A DNA stretch of 64,000 nt from Axinella damicornis (taxonomy: Eukaryota > Porifera > Demospongiae > Axinellida > Axinellidae). The notes beneath the pieces are model-generated. The model saw nothing but the letters and a program-made list of their open reading frames with translations. It made no database searches and had not been told where the DNA came from. The position numbers and the translations under genes are program-made. Location of the stretch: the NCBI GenBank assembly GCA_963931865.1, contig OZ007505.1:434001-498000 (forward strand). The letters are read 5' to 3'. Shown piece by piece: positions 31,800 through 44,700 of the stretch (within the stretch, counting starts at the first letter, position 1; every line of letters starts with the position of its first letter).

Positions 31800-32947
31800 A
31801 CTCTGATCACACTGAGCAGTGAGTGCCAGAGTGCAGTGCCAGGGTACACAGTGTACCAGTCTGGGACTGGGTCAGAGAGCGACTAGTACGGAGTGGTCAG
31901 ACCACTTCGGGTCATCAGCATTTTGGAACATGTACATTGCTGGTGTGATTAGCATCATTCCCAGGCCGTGTATATACAATTAGGCTAGAGTATGATCCGC
32001 TATAAGCCATTCAGAGGGTCCAGCTCTGGCAACCTTAATTGTTCCCAGGCTACCCTGTTTTCTGGTTTGCGTTGACAATGAAACATGGCTTAAGCAGAGT
32101 GGCTAATACACAGGAAGCAGCTCTTCCTAGCTCGTATTATGGGCTCTCCGTGTGTGCTTGGCCATGCCAATTACATAGCTACTTATGGCCTCAAAACAGT
32201 AGTATCAGAGTTCTGCGAATGAGACAAAAGCCCAACACCAAAACCCAAAGCTTCCAAGACGTCCTGATCAAGTTTCCCTCCCCCAAGCGAATAATCAGGT
32301 AATAAGCAACTGCTTCAAAATAGCTACCACCACATGCTATAGATCATTTGGTACATATGCATAGAAAGTGCAAACTGGTCTTACTATGAACACAAATGGG
32401 GTTCGTAGACTGGTGCGGATGAAGTTCCTGCAACCTACAGGGGATCAGCAGCTTATAACTAAATACGGAGTCCTAATTAATGTTCAAAAAAGGGGGTCAG
32501 CAGTTCAAACACTAAATAGTTCAGAAGGCGCGAGGCTTCTGTTCCTGGCTCATCACAGTCACTGAGAAGTGTCTCTTCAATTGTGCTGCACAAACACTTG
32601 AGCAGTGAGATTAACTGAGGCGGATGTTTCTGCACAAAAGAATCAGAAGCACATACACCTTAGTAACTCAGTTGTGTGATTCACAATCAGCGCCCACAAC
32701 ATGTTGCTACCCTAAGCAAACACCATTTATACACCCCATCCATAATTGCTTGTCATTTACATCACAGCAATATAGCCTTGACTCCAGGCCATGGCCACCC
32801 AACTTTGGTCTTGTGTGTAGCTATATGTTAGCGTAGAGAGGTCACACAAGATACCCTAATTGTGTGTGGGCAACCAGGCCTCGGAATGGCATGAAGAATG
32901 AAGGTGCCTGTTTAGTGTGTCGTCTGCACAACAGCCATTCCAGCTAG
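31800..32947. other. unassigned intergenic DNA
   Basis: Downstream of the uncharacterised minus-strand gene. No exon or element could be supported; a degenerate TCATTCCCAGGC terminus occurs near 31960. Polyadenylation of the gene ending at 32948 is expected here on the minus strand. Confidence 0.35.
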
Positions 32948-35900
32948 CTACATATGTGTGGTGGTACGCTTTTTCCTCGCACTGTAGCTACTGAGCTCGT
33001 GAATTAGCCTTAATTGGTAGTATGAAATGCACTGTGCACCATCTTGGACATGGATCCGGACGGCTTTATATTCTATGTTCTTGTCTAAATTGCTGACCTC
33101 TGTTGAGTGGAATGTCTGCCATTTCTCCAGCAGGTTGGATATCAGCCGGACAATCTCCATCACCTATGTATAAGTTCCATGCCATAATAAAGTGATGCTA
33201 TTCAAAGTCTAGCAACACAGAAAACCTTACAAAGGTCCTGAAAGTCTCAGCATCTCTAGCAGTCACATCCATGTCAACAACAAGGGTCCATTCGTGCTCT
33301 TCCCAACCGTCAACCAGCACAGCAGGGAGAACTGGAACAGTAATTATTGTATTATATAAGTACTAGAATCAACACAGCCATATCAGTGATAATGCTTATT
33401 GTCATGATGAAAGTTTGGATGGAGGTTGGAGGGTGGTGGGTAGATGTTGGAGGTAGAAGGGTGATGGTGGAGGGTGGAGGGTGGTGGGTGGAGGATGGAG
33501 GGTGGAGGATGGTTGGTGGTGGAGGGTGGAGGATGGTCGAGCGTGCATGGAAGGTGGAGGTGGTGGGTGGTGGGTGGAGGGTCGAGGATATATTATGGAG
33601 GGTGGTGGAGGGTGGAGGGTGGAGGGTGGAGGGTGGAGGGAGGCTTATGAATGACCTGCCATAAATTACTCGATGAACCAAGCACATCTCAATCTCCACA
33701 TTTCCCTCAGCTTGTCAGGCTAGATATTGTCCACAGTCACATGCACCCACAAAGCCATGGCATCTTGTATGCACTCACCACTTGCAAATGGCAGACCACA
33801 CTGAATGAATGCCAGCTTGCAGAACAGCATTGCTCCCAATATCTTCACAGCATTCAACAGCAGTGCGAGGTCACCTACTGCACACACCTCCAGAAGCTCT
33901 TCAACTGGAAAACCTGCAGTGATACACGCCATGGTATAGTAGTACATTACCTGCAGTGATACATGTGCCATGGTATAGTAGTACATTACCTGCAGTGATA
34001 CATGTGCCATGGTATAGTAGTACATTACCTGCAGTGATACATGTGCCATGGTATAGTAGTACACTACCTGCAGTGATACATGTGCCATGGTATAGTAGTA
34101 CATTACCTGCAGTGATACATGTGCCATGGTATAGTAGTACACTACCTGCAGTGATACATGTGCCATGGTATAGTAGTACACTACCTGCAGTGATACATGT
34201 GCCATGGTATAGTAGTACATTACCTGCAGTGATACATGTGCCATGGTATAGTAGTACATTACCTGCAGTGATACATGTGCCATGGTATAGTAGTACACTA
34301 CCTGCAGTGATACATGTGCCATGGTATAGTAGTACACTACCTGCAGTGATACATGTGCCATGGTATAGTAGTACATTACCTGCAGTGATACATGTGCCAT
34401 GGTATAGTAGTACACTACCTGCAGTGATACATGTGCCATGGTATAGTAGTACATTACCTGCAGTGATACATGTGCCATGGTATAGTAGTACACTACCTGC
34501 AGTGATACATGTGCCATGGTATAGTAGTACATTACCTGCAGTGATACATGCCATGGTATAGTAGTACACTACCTGCAGTGATACATGTGCCATGGTATAG
34601 TAGTACATTACCTGCAGTGATACATGTGCCATGGTATAGTAGTACACTACCTGCAGTGATACATGTGCCATGGTATAGTAGTACACTACCTGCAGTGATA
34701 CATGTGCCATGGTATAGTAGTACACTACCTGCAGTGATACATGTGCCATGGTATAGTAGTACATTACCTGCAGTGATACATGTGCCATGGTATAGTAGTA
34801 CACTACCTGCAGTGATACATGTGCCATGGTATAGTAGTACATTACCTGCAGTGATACATGTGCCATGGTATAGTAGTACACTACCTGCAGTGATACATGT
34901 GCCATGGTATAGTAGTACACTACCTGCAGTGATACATGTGCCATGGTATAGTAGTACATTACCTGCAGTGATACATGTGCCATGGTATAGTAGTACACTA
35001 CCTGCAGTGATACATGTGCCATGGTATAGTAGTACACTACCTGCAGTGATACATGTGCCATGGTATAGTAGTACACTACCTGCAGTGATACATGTGCCAT
35101 GGTATAGTAGTACACTACCTGCAGTGATACATGTGCCATGGTATAGTAGTACATTACCTGCAGTGATACATGTGCCATGGTATAGTAGTACATTATAAGC
35201 CCACGGTTCTATAGTTCTTCAGGCCCTGTCTTGTCAAGTGTTTGGGGTGTGTGATCAACGTTACTGTTGTATTAAAGGTTTGGGATGAAATGGCAGACAA
35301 CCCATGCCTGTAGAAATCATAACTATTTGGTACGTAAAGCACACAAGCTAAACCAAAGGGTCTGCCTAGTCAATGATCTGAGAAACAGACTCAACATCAC
35401 TCAAGCCTACCTTGCATACTTGCTCGACATCCGTAATGAATGCGAATGGGCATGATACCACTGCATGCTGCAAGCTGTGCACGAAGCTCACGAACCCTTA
35501 GTGTCTAAGAAATCAAGACAGTGGATAAGGTAATTGCATGAGTATATTCTGGCAATGGATCATGATCAGCTCACCACGGTCCTGGTTGGGAGTAACTGAA
35601 ATATGATGGGCTTCTCCTCAGCTTGCCCATGGAAGGGTTTGTACACTGGTGGAAGGTCACTTCTGGCCGTTGGTGGTTTGGACTGTGAGGCTGGAATTGT
35701 TGATTCTGCTTTGCTGCTTCCTCCAGTTTCATAATCTTTGGGGCTTTTCTGCTTGTTTTCAGCTACAGAATCTGGCTGTGGAGGAGCCTTCACCTCTGGC
35801 TGTGGAGGAGCCTTCACCTCTGGCTGTGGGGGAACCGTCACCTCTGGCTGTGGGGGAACCGTCACCTCTGGCTGTGGGGGAGCCTTCATCTCTGGCACCA

Positions 35901-38547
35901 GCACTTCAGTTGTTGCTTCACTGGATGATACTTGAGTGACTGCATTTTCCGTCGAGGCCGGCTGGGATGGTGTATCATGATAATCTAGTGAAACATCTGC
36001 AAGTTGCAGTCCTTGGGTTGGATGTGTGTTGTGCAACTGTGCTGGAGTAGATGATTTGGGATGATCTTGAATTTGAGTAGTGGGTTGCTTTGAGATGGTA
36101 TCCTCACTTGCGAATGAGTCGAGTGACTTCCGGTCAGGAGACAAGTCTCCTGACTCCAAATGCTGGTCCATGTCACTTCCTGCAACAAAGCCAACCTTTG
36201 GACCCTGAGACTCATCTTGTTTGTTGGTGGAACCTTCTTCTTCTGGTGCTGTTACAAACTCACCAGAAGAGTCAGAATTGGAATTCTTCTCCTTCTGTTC
36301 ACATGGGTTGTCAAGGCTTTGCCGATTTCTTCTTTTTCTGGCCCTTCTTCTCCTTGACTGGCGGCTCTTGCTGTCACTGCTGCTTCCGCTGCTGTCGTTC
36401 TCACTTTCAGAGCTCTTCTTGCTGGCACTGCTGCTGCTACTGCTGTCTCTGGGTTGTGAATGTTTTTTTCGCTTTGTGACATGGCCTGTACCCGCATTGC
36501 CACAGCTGGTATGAGGTTGCACATGAGATTGTCCAGTTGATTTGGATGCACAACTAGTTTTTCCTTTTCCTTTACCTTTTCCAGGGTTGTTGCCATGGCT
36601 GACGGCTTTCCTTCGTCGGTGTCTCCTTTTCTTTCTCTTTGTGACCTGCACTTTTTTCCCCTGTTGGGTGCTGCGATTCTTTATGGGTTTTCCACTTTCT
36701 GACCTTGGTAGCTGGCGTTTTTGCTCACGTGATGGTCTCTCAGACCGGTTCTTAGGAGGCGAGCTGGGCATCTGGCGCCTTCGCTTACGTGATGGTCTCT
36801 CAGCCTTCTCATCTGTAGGGTCAGGCGGTGATGGTGATGGTATGCTTGAAAGACCAAGACTATTATGGTCTTTTGGTGGAATAATCTTGCCAATCAGTAC
36901 CTGCACATGCGCATCCAACTCATCACCAAGGTACGCTGGTTTTCTTGATCCTTGGAATGATGGCAAATTCTGGTATTTCTGCAGATTGTATTGCAGCACT
37001 TCAGAGCTCAGTGGTTTCTTCACCTCTGGTGACTGCTCTGGGATTGGAGGACGAAAGAGATTGTCATCTTGCTGCTTTGGTGGTAACGATGCTTCTTTCT
37101 TCAATGGGAACGGGTCACCTGGAGGTGAGGGCTGGTCCTCCCCGTCTGGTGGGATACGCTCTTCCAGACCATCCTGATCACTGTCCTTGCTACTATCCCC
37201 ATCACCCAGACAACCATCCTCATCTCCATCCTGATCACTGTCCTTGCTACTATCCCCATCACCCAGACAACCATCCTCATCTCCATCCTGATCACTGTCC
37301 TTGCTACTATCCCCATCACCCAGACAACCATCCTCATCTCCATCCTGATCACTGTCCTTGCTACCATCCTCATCTCCATCCCGATCACCATCCTTGCTAC
37401 TATCCCAATCACCCAGACAACCATCCTCATCTCCATCCTGACCACTATCCTTGCTACTATCCCCATCACCCAGATAACCATCCTCATCTCCAGAGGAACT
37501 CTCTTGCACTGCTGATGAAGTGACAATGGGACCATCACGTTTTTGTACACGTGGTGGTATGGTACTCACGCAAAAGGAAGGATGCCTATCGCCAACTTCT
37601 TTATGAGGTCCTGGTTCAACTCTGGTTGGTATCTGACAGACAACCGGGGCTTCACCTGGTTGTATTTGTGTGGAGCCTTGTGTGAGGATACCCTCATGAC
37701 ACCAAGGCATCTCACTACTGTGAGTGCCATCATGGTCTGCAGAACAAGGAGAAAACTAAGTGACTCACTACGATATTAATTTAAGTCGATGGATGACAGG
37801 TTGAAGTTGTGAGTGCTCACAAAGCTTTTAGACTTGGTCCAAACACTACAATGACAATAGGTGTACTATAAATAGTGATGATTGGAGGTTTTCCATTCCC
37901 TGCATGGATGTAGTTAACTACCACCCGATAGAGTCCTACAGTATGTTTGATATTCACAATCACCTGAGCATTGTTGGATGCGACCTCTATCTTGTTCTCT
38001 GTGTGTTGAAATAAAAACAAAAAGTACTCAAACATGTTGCCGCAACAAATATTACCAGTCAGTTCTACATGTACGTAGCATACTCCAATTAGCCGTAGTC
38101 GTGCACGTGTATGAAAAATAAGAGTATAATTATAGCCTAAACATGTGACCTGCCATGGACTGCCATTATTTTAACATGCATGTGCTGCTATCACCAAGAT
38201 CTAGCCTAACCTGAGCTCCCCTGCACACCCAAAAAGAACAATAATTATTATTGATGGGCTACCGTCCTGCATGCAGCATCCTGAATCTAGATCTCCGAAG
38301 TGCACACAATCCTCATGCTATATTAACATGCAGACAAACCACTTTCTCTACCTGGAGTGTCGGCGCCTGAAAACGTTAATTCTCCCTGCAGAAGGTAGAA
38401 CGAGATCTTTACTGTTTGGCGATTGGGGGCCGTGCACTGATGATGAAGTTGCACCCCGGCTGTCTAACGATAATAGGTTAACTCACCCAGCCAAGAGCTT
38501 CGAGGGACAAGTCGGGAGAAAAACCTTCTGATCCGTCCTGGAGCCAT
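32948..38547 (-). CDS. uncharacterised multi-exon gene, low-complexity acidic and RS-like protein
   Basis: Proposed exons: 38547-38487 (ATG, MAPGRIRRFFSRLVPRSSWL), 37998-37867, 37736-35575, 35504-35411, 33913-about 33750, 33331-33231 and 33163-32948 (stop). Phases agree across the first five. The third-to-fourth exon join, the fifth donor and one possible exon before 33331 are uncertain. The Arg-rich N-terminus could be a mitochondrial presequence, or simply basic. The big exon encodes acidic DGDEDGCLGDGDSSKDSDQ repeats, a conserved-looking core (SEVLQYNLQKYQNLPSFQGS), a Lys/Arg/Ser-rich nuclear-type region and PPQPEVK repeats. The last exons look globular: SMQGFPVEELLEVCAVGDLA, LPAVLVDGWEEHEWTLVVDM and VMEIVRLISNLLEKW. 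I do not recognise the family. It starts 234 bp beyond the PMS2 stop on the same strand. Confidence 0.6.
33415..33650. repeat. GGTGGAGGGTGGA minisatellite in an intron
   Basis: Irregular head-to-tail GGAGGGTGGTGG and GGTGGAGGATGG units lie between the exon ending near 33750 and the exon at 33331. G-rich on the plus strand, so C/T-rich as transcribed. Confidence 0.85.
33914..35196. repeat. 39-bp minisatellite, about 33 copies, carrying splice-site sequences
   Basis: Unit: CATTACCTGCAGTGATACAT plus GTGCCATGGTATAGTAGTA. Copies are almost identical, mainly varying between CATTACC and CACTACC, and one copy lacks GTG near 34548. Being 13 codons long it is open in several frames on both strands, but no coding role is supported. 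Read on the minus strand every unit contains CACTGCAG|G, like a 3' splice site, directly overlapping CAG|GTAATG, like a 5' splice site. The last unit touches the real acceptor of the exon starting at 33913. Confidence 0.9.
35790..35895. repeat. 24-bp coding repeat (PPQPEVKA)
   Basis: Within the big exon of the uncharacterised gene, five units of about 24 bp encode PPQPEV followed by TV or KA on the minus strand. Confidence 0.8.
37165..37500. repeat. 51-57-bp coding repeat (acidic DGDEDGCLGDGDSSKDSDQ)
   Basis: About six units within the big exon of the uncharacterised gene; the central copies are identical at DNA level, pointing to recent expansion. One unit is shortened (SKDGDRDGDEDGSKDSDQ). 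Confidence 0.85.
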
Positions 38548-38780
38548 GGCTATGTATATGTCGTCTTCTTTGAGGATGCTGGTTGGAGCAGAGGCTCTGT
38601 GGCCGATCGATGCATCCCCACGGTGGGGATTCCTCAACAATACTTACTACGTAGCTAGCTTAGCTATGCTCCACCCCTTTACAAAAAAGGGGAGAAAATT
38701 CACGCGAATAGACTCGCGCATGATATCCATGACAAAAGTAATAGTATGCAAGACTAGCTTTTTACAAAGTCCAGTCTTGG
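38548..38780 (-). promoter_or_regulatory. short intergenic interval between PMS2 and the next gene
   Basis: Only 233 bp separate the PMS2 stop from the proposed start codon of the downstream gene on the same strand. It must hold the PMS2 3' end and the next promoter unless transcription is shared. No TATA box placed with confidence. Confidence 0.3.
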
Positions 38781-41700
38781 TCAACTATCCAGTCTTGACA
38801 GGTCGATGAGATGGCGCATCGTTGGTCGGCCGTGTGGACAGCTCTGGGAAATGAAATGGAAATTAAGGCTGAAGACACTCTAACCATGAATGTGAACACA
38901 AATGCATAGTGTGTGGTCCAAGCTCAGTGCAACGTACCCATGGTTGATCTATTTCTGCCATATGTGCAAGAAGCTGCAGCAGTGGAGAGAAACAGGTTGC
39001 TCGTAACAACACAGCATGCAGTGCTACACTGTGAGCAGTATAAACCCGAGCTCATGCAGTGAGCAGTATAAACCTGAGCTCATAAACCTGAGCTCATGCA
39101 GTGAGCAGTATAAACCTGAGCTCATGCAGTGAGCAGTATAAACCCGAGCGCATACTAGTCTCGTTCCCAGACCCAAACAACCCCAGCGAAGATCGCTTGC
39201 AGTATCACGCGGGGAAGTCATTTGACCATGGATAATATAGTACACGAGGTGGATAGGCAACGCACGTGATGTACGGAGCTTTCCTGCTTGCAATCCACGT
39301 TGCGGTCAAGTTTGTGCTGGCAAATATCAACAGCTAAACACAACCAGGCCTTCTTACTGTGTACAGGCTAGACTACTATCATGGCCCTACTGGGAGAACG
39401 AAGACAGAAAGCAGCAGCGTGTCTGTCTGAGGCACGGGATGCTTGAATACCATACTTGGTGCTCGGCAAGGGCCCGGAAAGGCCAATTTGGAAACTTTCG
39501 ACGCCTATTGAACAGCACTGGTAATACCAAGCTGGTTCTTACATAGCACACCCAGTACACCCGGTACTATGCTACATGAATCATGCAGCTTTTAATGATA
39601 GCTCTTTCTGTTGCTGAGATTACCCGGCACAAAGTTCGCACAAAACAGCGTTACAAGGGCAAAATTGCATTATTCAGAAATTTCAGACGTTGATTGAGCG
39701 GCACTACTAATACCTAGCAGGCTCCTACGTAGCGCACCCAGTATACCCGGTACTACACTCAATGAATCCTGCAGCTTTCATCACAGCTGTTTCTGTTGCT
39801 GAGATTACCCAGCACAAAGTTCGCACAAAAGAGCCGTTACAAGGACTGACAAATGATTATCCATGGACTATTCCGTATACTACCAACGTTTCCTATCCAC
39901 CTCGTGTACTATATTATCCATGATTTGACCGCGGGCAAAGCGGATCTACGCCTGGTATGCAGGCGTACTTAATTATTGGTTAATTATCAAATTCTACCGT
40001 AAATATTTTTCCGCTGATTTAGAAGCGCTCTCAAAATGACTTGGATGTAGATGGCAGTCCAGACTAGTGAAACGATTGATGCCGATACGGCGTACGACAA
40101 GTAGCTCATGGACTTGTTACCGTTCAAAGCGGCAAGATAAAATGGTGGCTATTACTGGCAGCAGGTGCTTGGGGGTAGTCACTGCGCAGAATCCGACGAT
40201 CACGACAGTCAGGTATGTCATCAGGCAGTACTGTAAGGCCATAGAGTCACCAGGCAGCGACAACGCTCGAGCGCTTGTGAACAAGCAATGACAGATGAAC
40301 AAACGCTTAACTACATGTACATATGGGGCGAAATTTTATACTACGGAAATGACATCACGTGTAAATGAAATTGTCAACATTCCGTAGATCCGCGTTGCCC
40401 GCGGTCAAATGACCAGACCCTCCTTCCCCGCGAGATACTGCAAGCGATCTTCGCTGGGGTTGTTTGGGTCTGGAAACAAGACTAAGCGCATACAGTGTGA
40501 CAATGCAAGCAGACCAGAAGTCTGAGCTCACGCTGTGCGACAATGTGAGCAGTATAAACCCGAGCTCTTGCAGTGAGCAGTATAAACCTGAGCTCATGCA
40601 GTGCGACAATGCGAGCAGAACAGAACAGAAGTCTGAGCTCATGCAGTGCGACAATGTGAGCAGTATAATGCAGTGAGCAGTATAAACCTGAGGTCATGCA
40701 GTGCGAGTTCATGCAGTGTATTTCCGATCCTAGAACTATACCCTGGTCCTAGAACTATACCTTGACCATCTCTGGCTTGCTCAGTGGGGTTCCAACCATG
40801 ACGGAGGACCGGCATGCCCGTGATGCAAACATCTTCCTCACTGCAGAGGGTCTCACTACTTCACCCTGCAAAGATCACGGTCTTGCTCACATGCTGATTC
40901 CATGGATAAACAGCTCAGTGCACGAGGTATGAATGAACTTACTGGTGAGTCACTGAGCAGGAAGATCAGCTCATTGATATCTGGAGAAATCAATGGGAAA
41001 TACTATCATCTCAGGACAGCTGTCCGAGAAGAGCTTGAAGTGCTTACCCGAAGGACCAAGAGCCCAGTTCTTGGACACAGGTTGCGCAGTGAGCATGACT
41101 CTCTGCATAGGAGGTGCTGTTGGAAGAGCAAATTGTGCAACCACACTTCAACCCTCCCACTGTAGTATACTATGGACAATATAGTTCTCTCACACACACA
41201 AGTGGGTTTTATTACCTCAACCCATGCCAGTCACAACAGTCAGAGTCAATTACAAGCACTCAAAACCACTGCAGCATTACTGTTCATGCCCATCTGACAA
41301 CAAAACTATCCTGTAATAACAAGGCTATCCAATCTGAAACCTGCACACATGCTTGCAGCTAGTACCTTCCAAGTCAATCTGAAACTGGAATCCATTCATC
41401 CGGAAGATCTCCAGGTTCTCCATAACTACACTCTCACCAACAGCTGTCAGCTCAAGGGCCAAGGGTCTAGACAGAGGAACAATTCTGCTAGGGTGCTACG
41501 TCTCTCTGGTCACAGTCAGAGCTCTTAGTACAGCTATGACTCACTGCAGTAGTTTCTGGTGCTGCAAGACTGTGTCTCTTTGCAGCCGCTCGAAATTGTA
41601 CTTTTCATCAGTGGCATGCTATGCATATTGCAGCAAGAGACAGCAACACTATTGCATCATGCACAGTCACACAGGTATTCACATCAGGAAATACCTGGTC

Positions 41701-44700
41701 AACAATGAACAGGTCGCTGTCCAGTTTCACAATGATGAATCCAAGATTGAACTGTAACGTGTGCAAATCTACACACATAATTACATCCTTCACAAGACAT
41801 CCAGATGGCCTACCTGGCCAATGACTTCCATTTTGGGAAACATCTCTTTGCTACATGAAAAGAGTGATTGGTAGCATGCTAGTTCCCAGATGAGGTATAC
41901 TGCTGATATACAACAGCCTCTATGTATTTGCGACCTGCAAAGGGTCACATCACATCGTGCAAAAATCTATTTTGTGTAAAGCAATTATAGTGATGGACGT
42001 AACTTTCTGGGTGAAAAATGAGCAATGTGTCATTATAGACAGACACTTGGACTACAAGATACTATAGTAGAACACCTTGCTCTACTTCCATTCCAGCGTT
42101 GCCCAAATCCACACTATTTTTTTGTAAATAATGCAGCACACAAATGCCACAGAAAAGTGCTACACTTGCAACAAGCAACATCATATCATGCTGTCTGTTC
42201 ATTTCACTTCAGTTTTCACAATGGAGTATATGCAGTATACAAGTATTGACATACTCTAGTAACATGAACATCCATATACACAGGGAAATTTTTTTTTGAA
42301 TTTCTGGAGTGCTTTTCAGGCTGTATCACAACAACTGGATAACCAATCAGTTTAAATTTGCTCTTGGCAATGGCGATATCAAGTTTTCACTCAGCAAGTG
42401 GCATAATTATCATGTGATGTCATGTAGCTGCTGTCCATCACAGCAGTAACAATCAGTTTATAACACTGGCAGTCTTCCGGAGTAATGATGTTACACAATA
42501 CAGGTGCATGGGAAATCTGCACATGGTAAGCATGTATACATGATCACACACACACAATGTCGTGGTTGGTCAATGAAAGCAGTGATTACGATTACAAGGT
42601 CATTTAATGCCAAATCTTCCTTGCCAACGTCTCGACTACAGTCCTGTAGCCTTCATCAGGGCACGGCAAGTACACACCAGAAGTACACTTAATTACAGAA
42701 TTGATTAACAGAAATGATAGCTGCGTTCTCCAGAGGGTTTTCAATGGGCACTGTACCCTTGGGCTTCCAGTCTGCCTTTTGGCAATCAAGAGAAGTACAT
42801 GCCTTTCGGGTTATCAAAGCCCACCTGATTTCTCTCCTAAGTTCCTCCTCGGCCGCCGCACTGCTATCAGGTCTGATCTGGGCCCAGAATCCCCTGCACG
42901 TCCCAGGCTTTGTCCTGCCCCTCTCACCACGCTGCAGTGCCTCTAGCCTGCTGGCCACCACACCGAGATCACAGACAACCTTCCTAGTCAACCCCACCCT
43001 GTCTCTGTAATGCTGAACCTGTAAAAGAAAGCATGTGCAAAATACCCCAATAGTGCTGATGCGTATATACCCCCATAGCTTGTGGCAAACGTCACAAGGT
43101 ACTGAATTTCATTATAGAAACTTGTGAGGAATGCAGAAATCTGATCCATTGTTTGTACAGGTCACGTCATGGTACAAATGAAGGGACTCACAACAAGGAA
43201 GTCGAAGCTATGCTCAGAAATGAAGAGCCACGCACATGCAATGAAGTCACAGCTGTGCTCAATCGACTACTTCTTACCGAGTCCATCTGGAAGCCAGTGA
43301 GGGAAACGTCAGTTGCATTACCATGGCAACCACACATCACATGTCTCTTGTCCTCCAGCCTGCCAACCAGAGATTCACCAGTGGAATCTAACCCCTCTTC
43401 CTGAAACCGTGAGCCAACCTCACTGCCAAGACCGAACACATCCTTTCTGACTCCAGACACATCCGGCACACCTTCCTCCTCAAGACCGACAGCCAACCTA
43501 GCACCCTCAGTACTGTCCGAGCTTGGGCTCTGGAGATTGGTCATACAGCTCTTACTGGCTAGTGACTGTAGCAGGCATTCAAGACCCGCACCATTGTTTT
43601 GACTCCCCTCCCCGTCTTCAAAGTGGGAGCAATTCTCCACCTCTGTTCTAACAATTGAGGCTGGTTCGGCCGGAGCAGTAGACGAAACAGTGATGTCTGG
43701 AAGTTGTGATGAGACTGTTGCTATGGTTACTGTACCACCTTGGATACTGTCACCCGCAAAACACTCAACGGAAGATGGAACAGAAGTACGTGTATGTGTA
43801 GGGCTTGATGCACAAGTCACAGTTGTTAGTGCAGAGGTCACAGAGGTCACAGGGTTCAATGTAGAGGTATGACTTGAAGCTGAAGAGTTTTGAGTAACTC
43901 CGTAATCAAAGAGCTTTGGTTCTAGAGTATGTGAAGAAACGTTTGAAGGTTATAGTCCACAGAAGGTATTCTGAGTTTGTGCTCACGTTTTGGTTTGGGT
44001 TCAGTCTTGTCCGGTTGAGGTACTCCAAATAATGCAAAGTTCCTACAATTCAATGGAAGTTGCAATAATTACTCTCAGGGTATCACACATGTGGCATGTT
44101 GTAGTTCTACCTCTTCAGAGATGTGATGTTGAAGCCATTGTCCGGTGAAGCAATTTCCCGGGAACGCAGAGAGCTAGACTCTGGGGGGAGATAACTTTGA
44201 TGGTTGAGAGATTATTCAAAGGTGGATTATCATTGACCATTACTGCTAACACTAATACTAACCTTGTGTGTCATACTGGCTCTGCATAGGTTCATACAGC
44301 TTCATGAGGGATGCCTGCACACCATGATACAACAACAGACAGCACAGTAGCAGATCTTCTACTGGAATGGGTACCTTCAAAGGATACATTATGGGAACAG
44401 GAATGCAGTATGGGGAAACGGGAATAGGACTTGTACCTTGACCAGCAGCAGTAGGGCTTTCTCTTGGTGAAGCATCACCTGCCTCTTGTCAGGAGTCAAG
44501 TTAACATCAACATGCTCTGCAGGGGAAATTTTATTGCCATTATAAACTAATTACTCATCAATCAGTGAGGGATCACCTCTTGCTGTAGAAATGTTGAGCA
44601 CAATAAATGGATACTGGTGACGGTTGTACATGTGGTAGACCTCATTCACCATCTTGGTAAGCTATGGTGGTAACAAGATGTATAATGCTACGGGATTAGA

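Noticed and set aside
33901..35193. Open frames of 430, 270, 216 and 201 codons made of repeated peptides such as YYYTMAHVSLQV
   Set aside because: They are the 39-bp minisatellite read in frame; a repeat length divisible by three keeps any frame open, on both strands.
39024..39293. Peptide repeats [10 protein letters not shown] as a coding gene
   Set aside because: They are the 28-bp satellite in a PMS2 intron read in frame.
42604..42690. CTCGACTACAGTCCTGTAGCC region as a tRNA-like or recombination site
   Set aside because: Does not fold as a cloverleaf by inspection and lies within a PMS2 intron with no supporting context.
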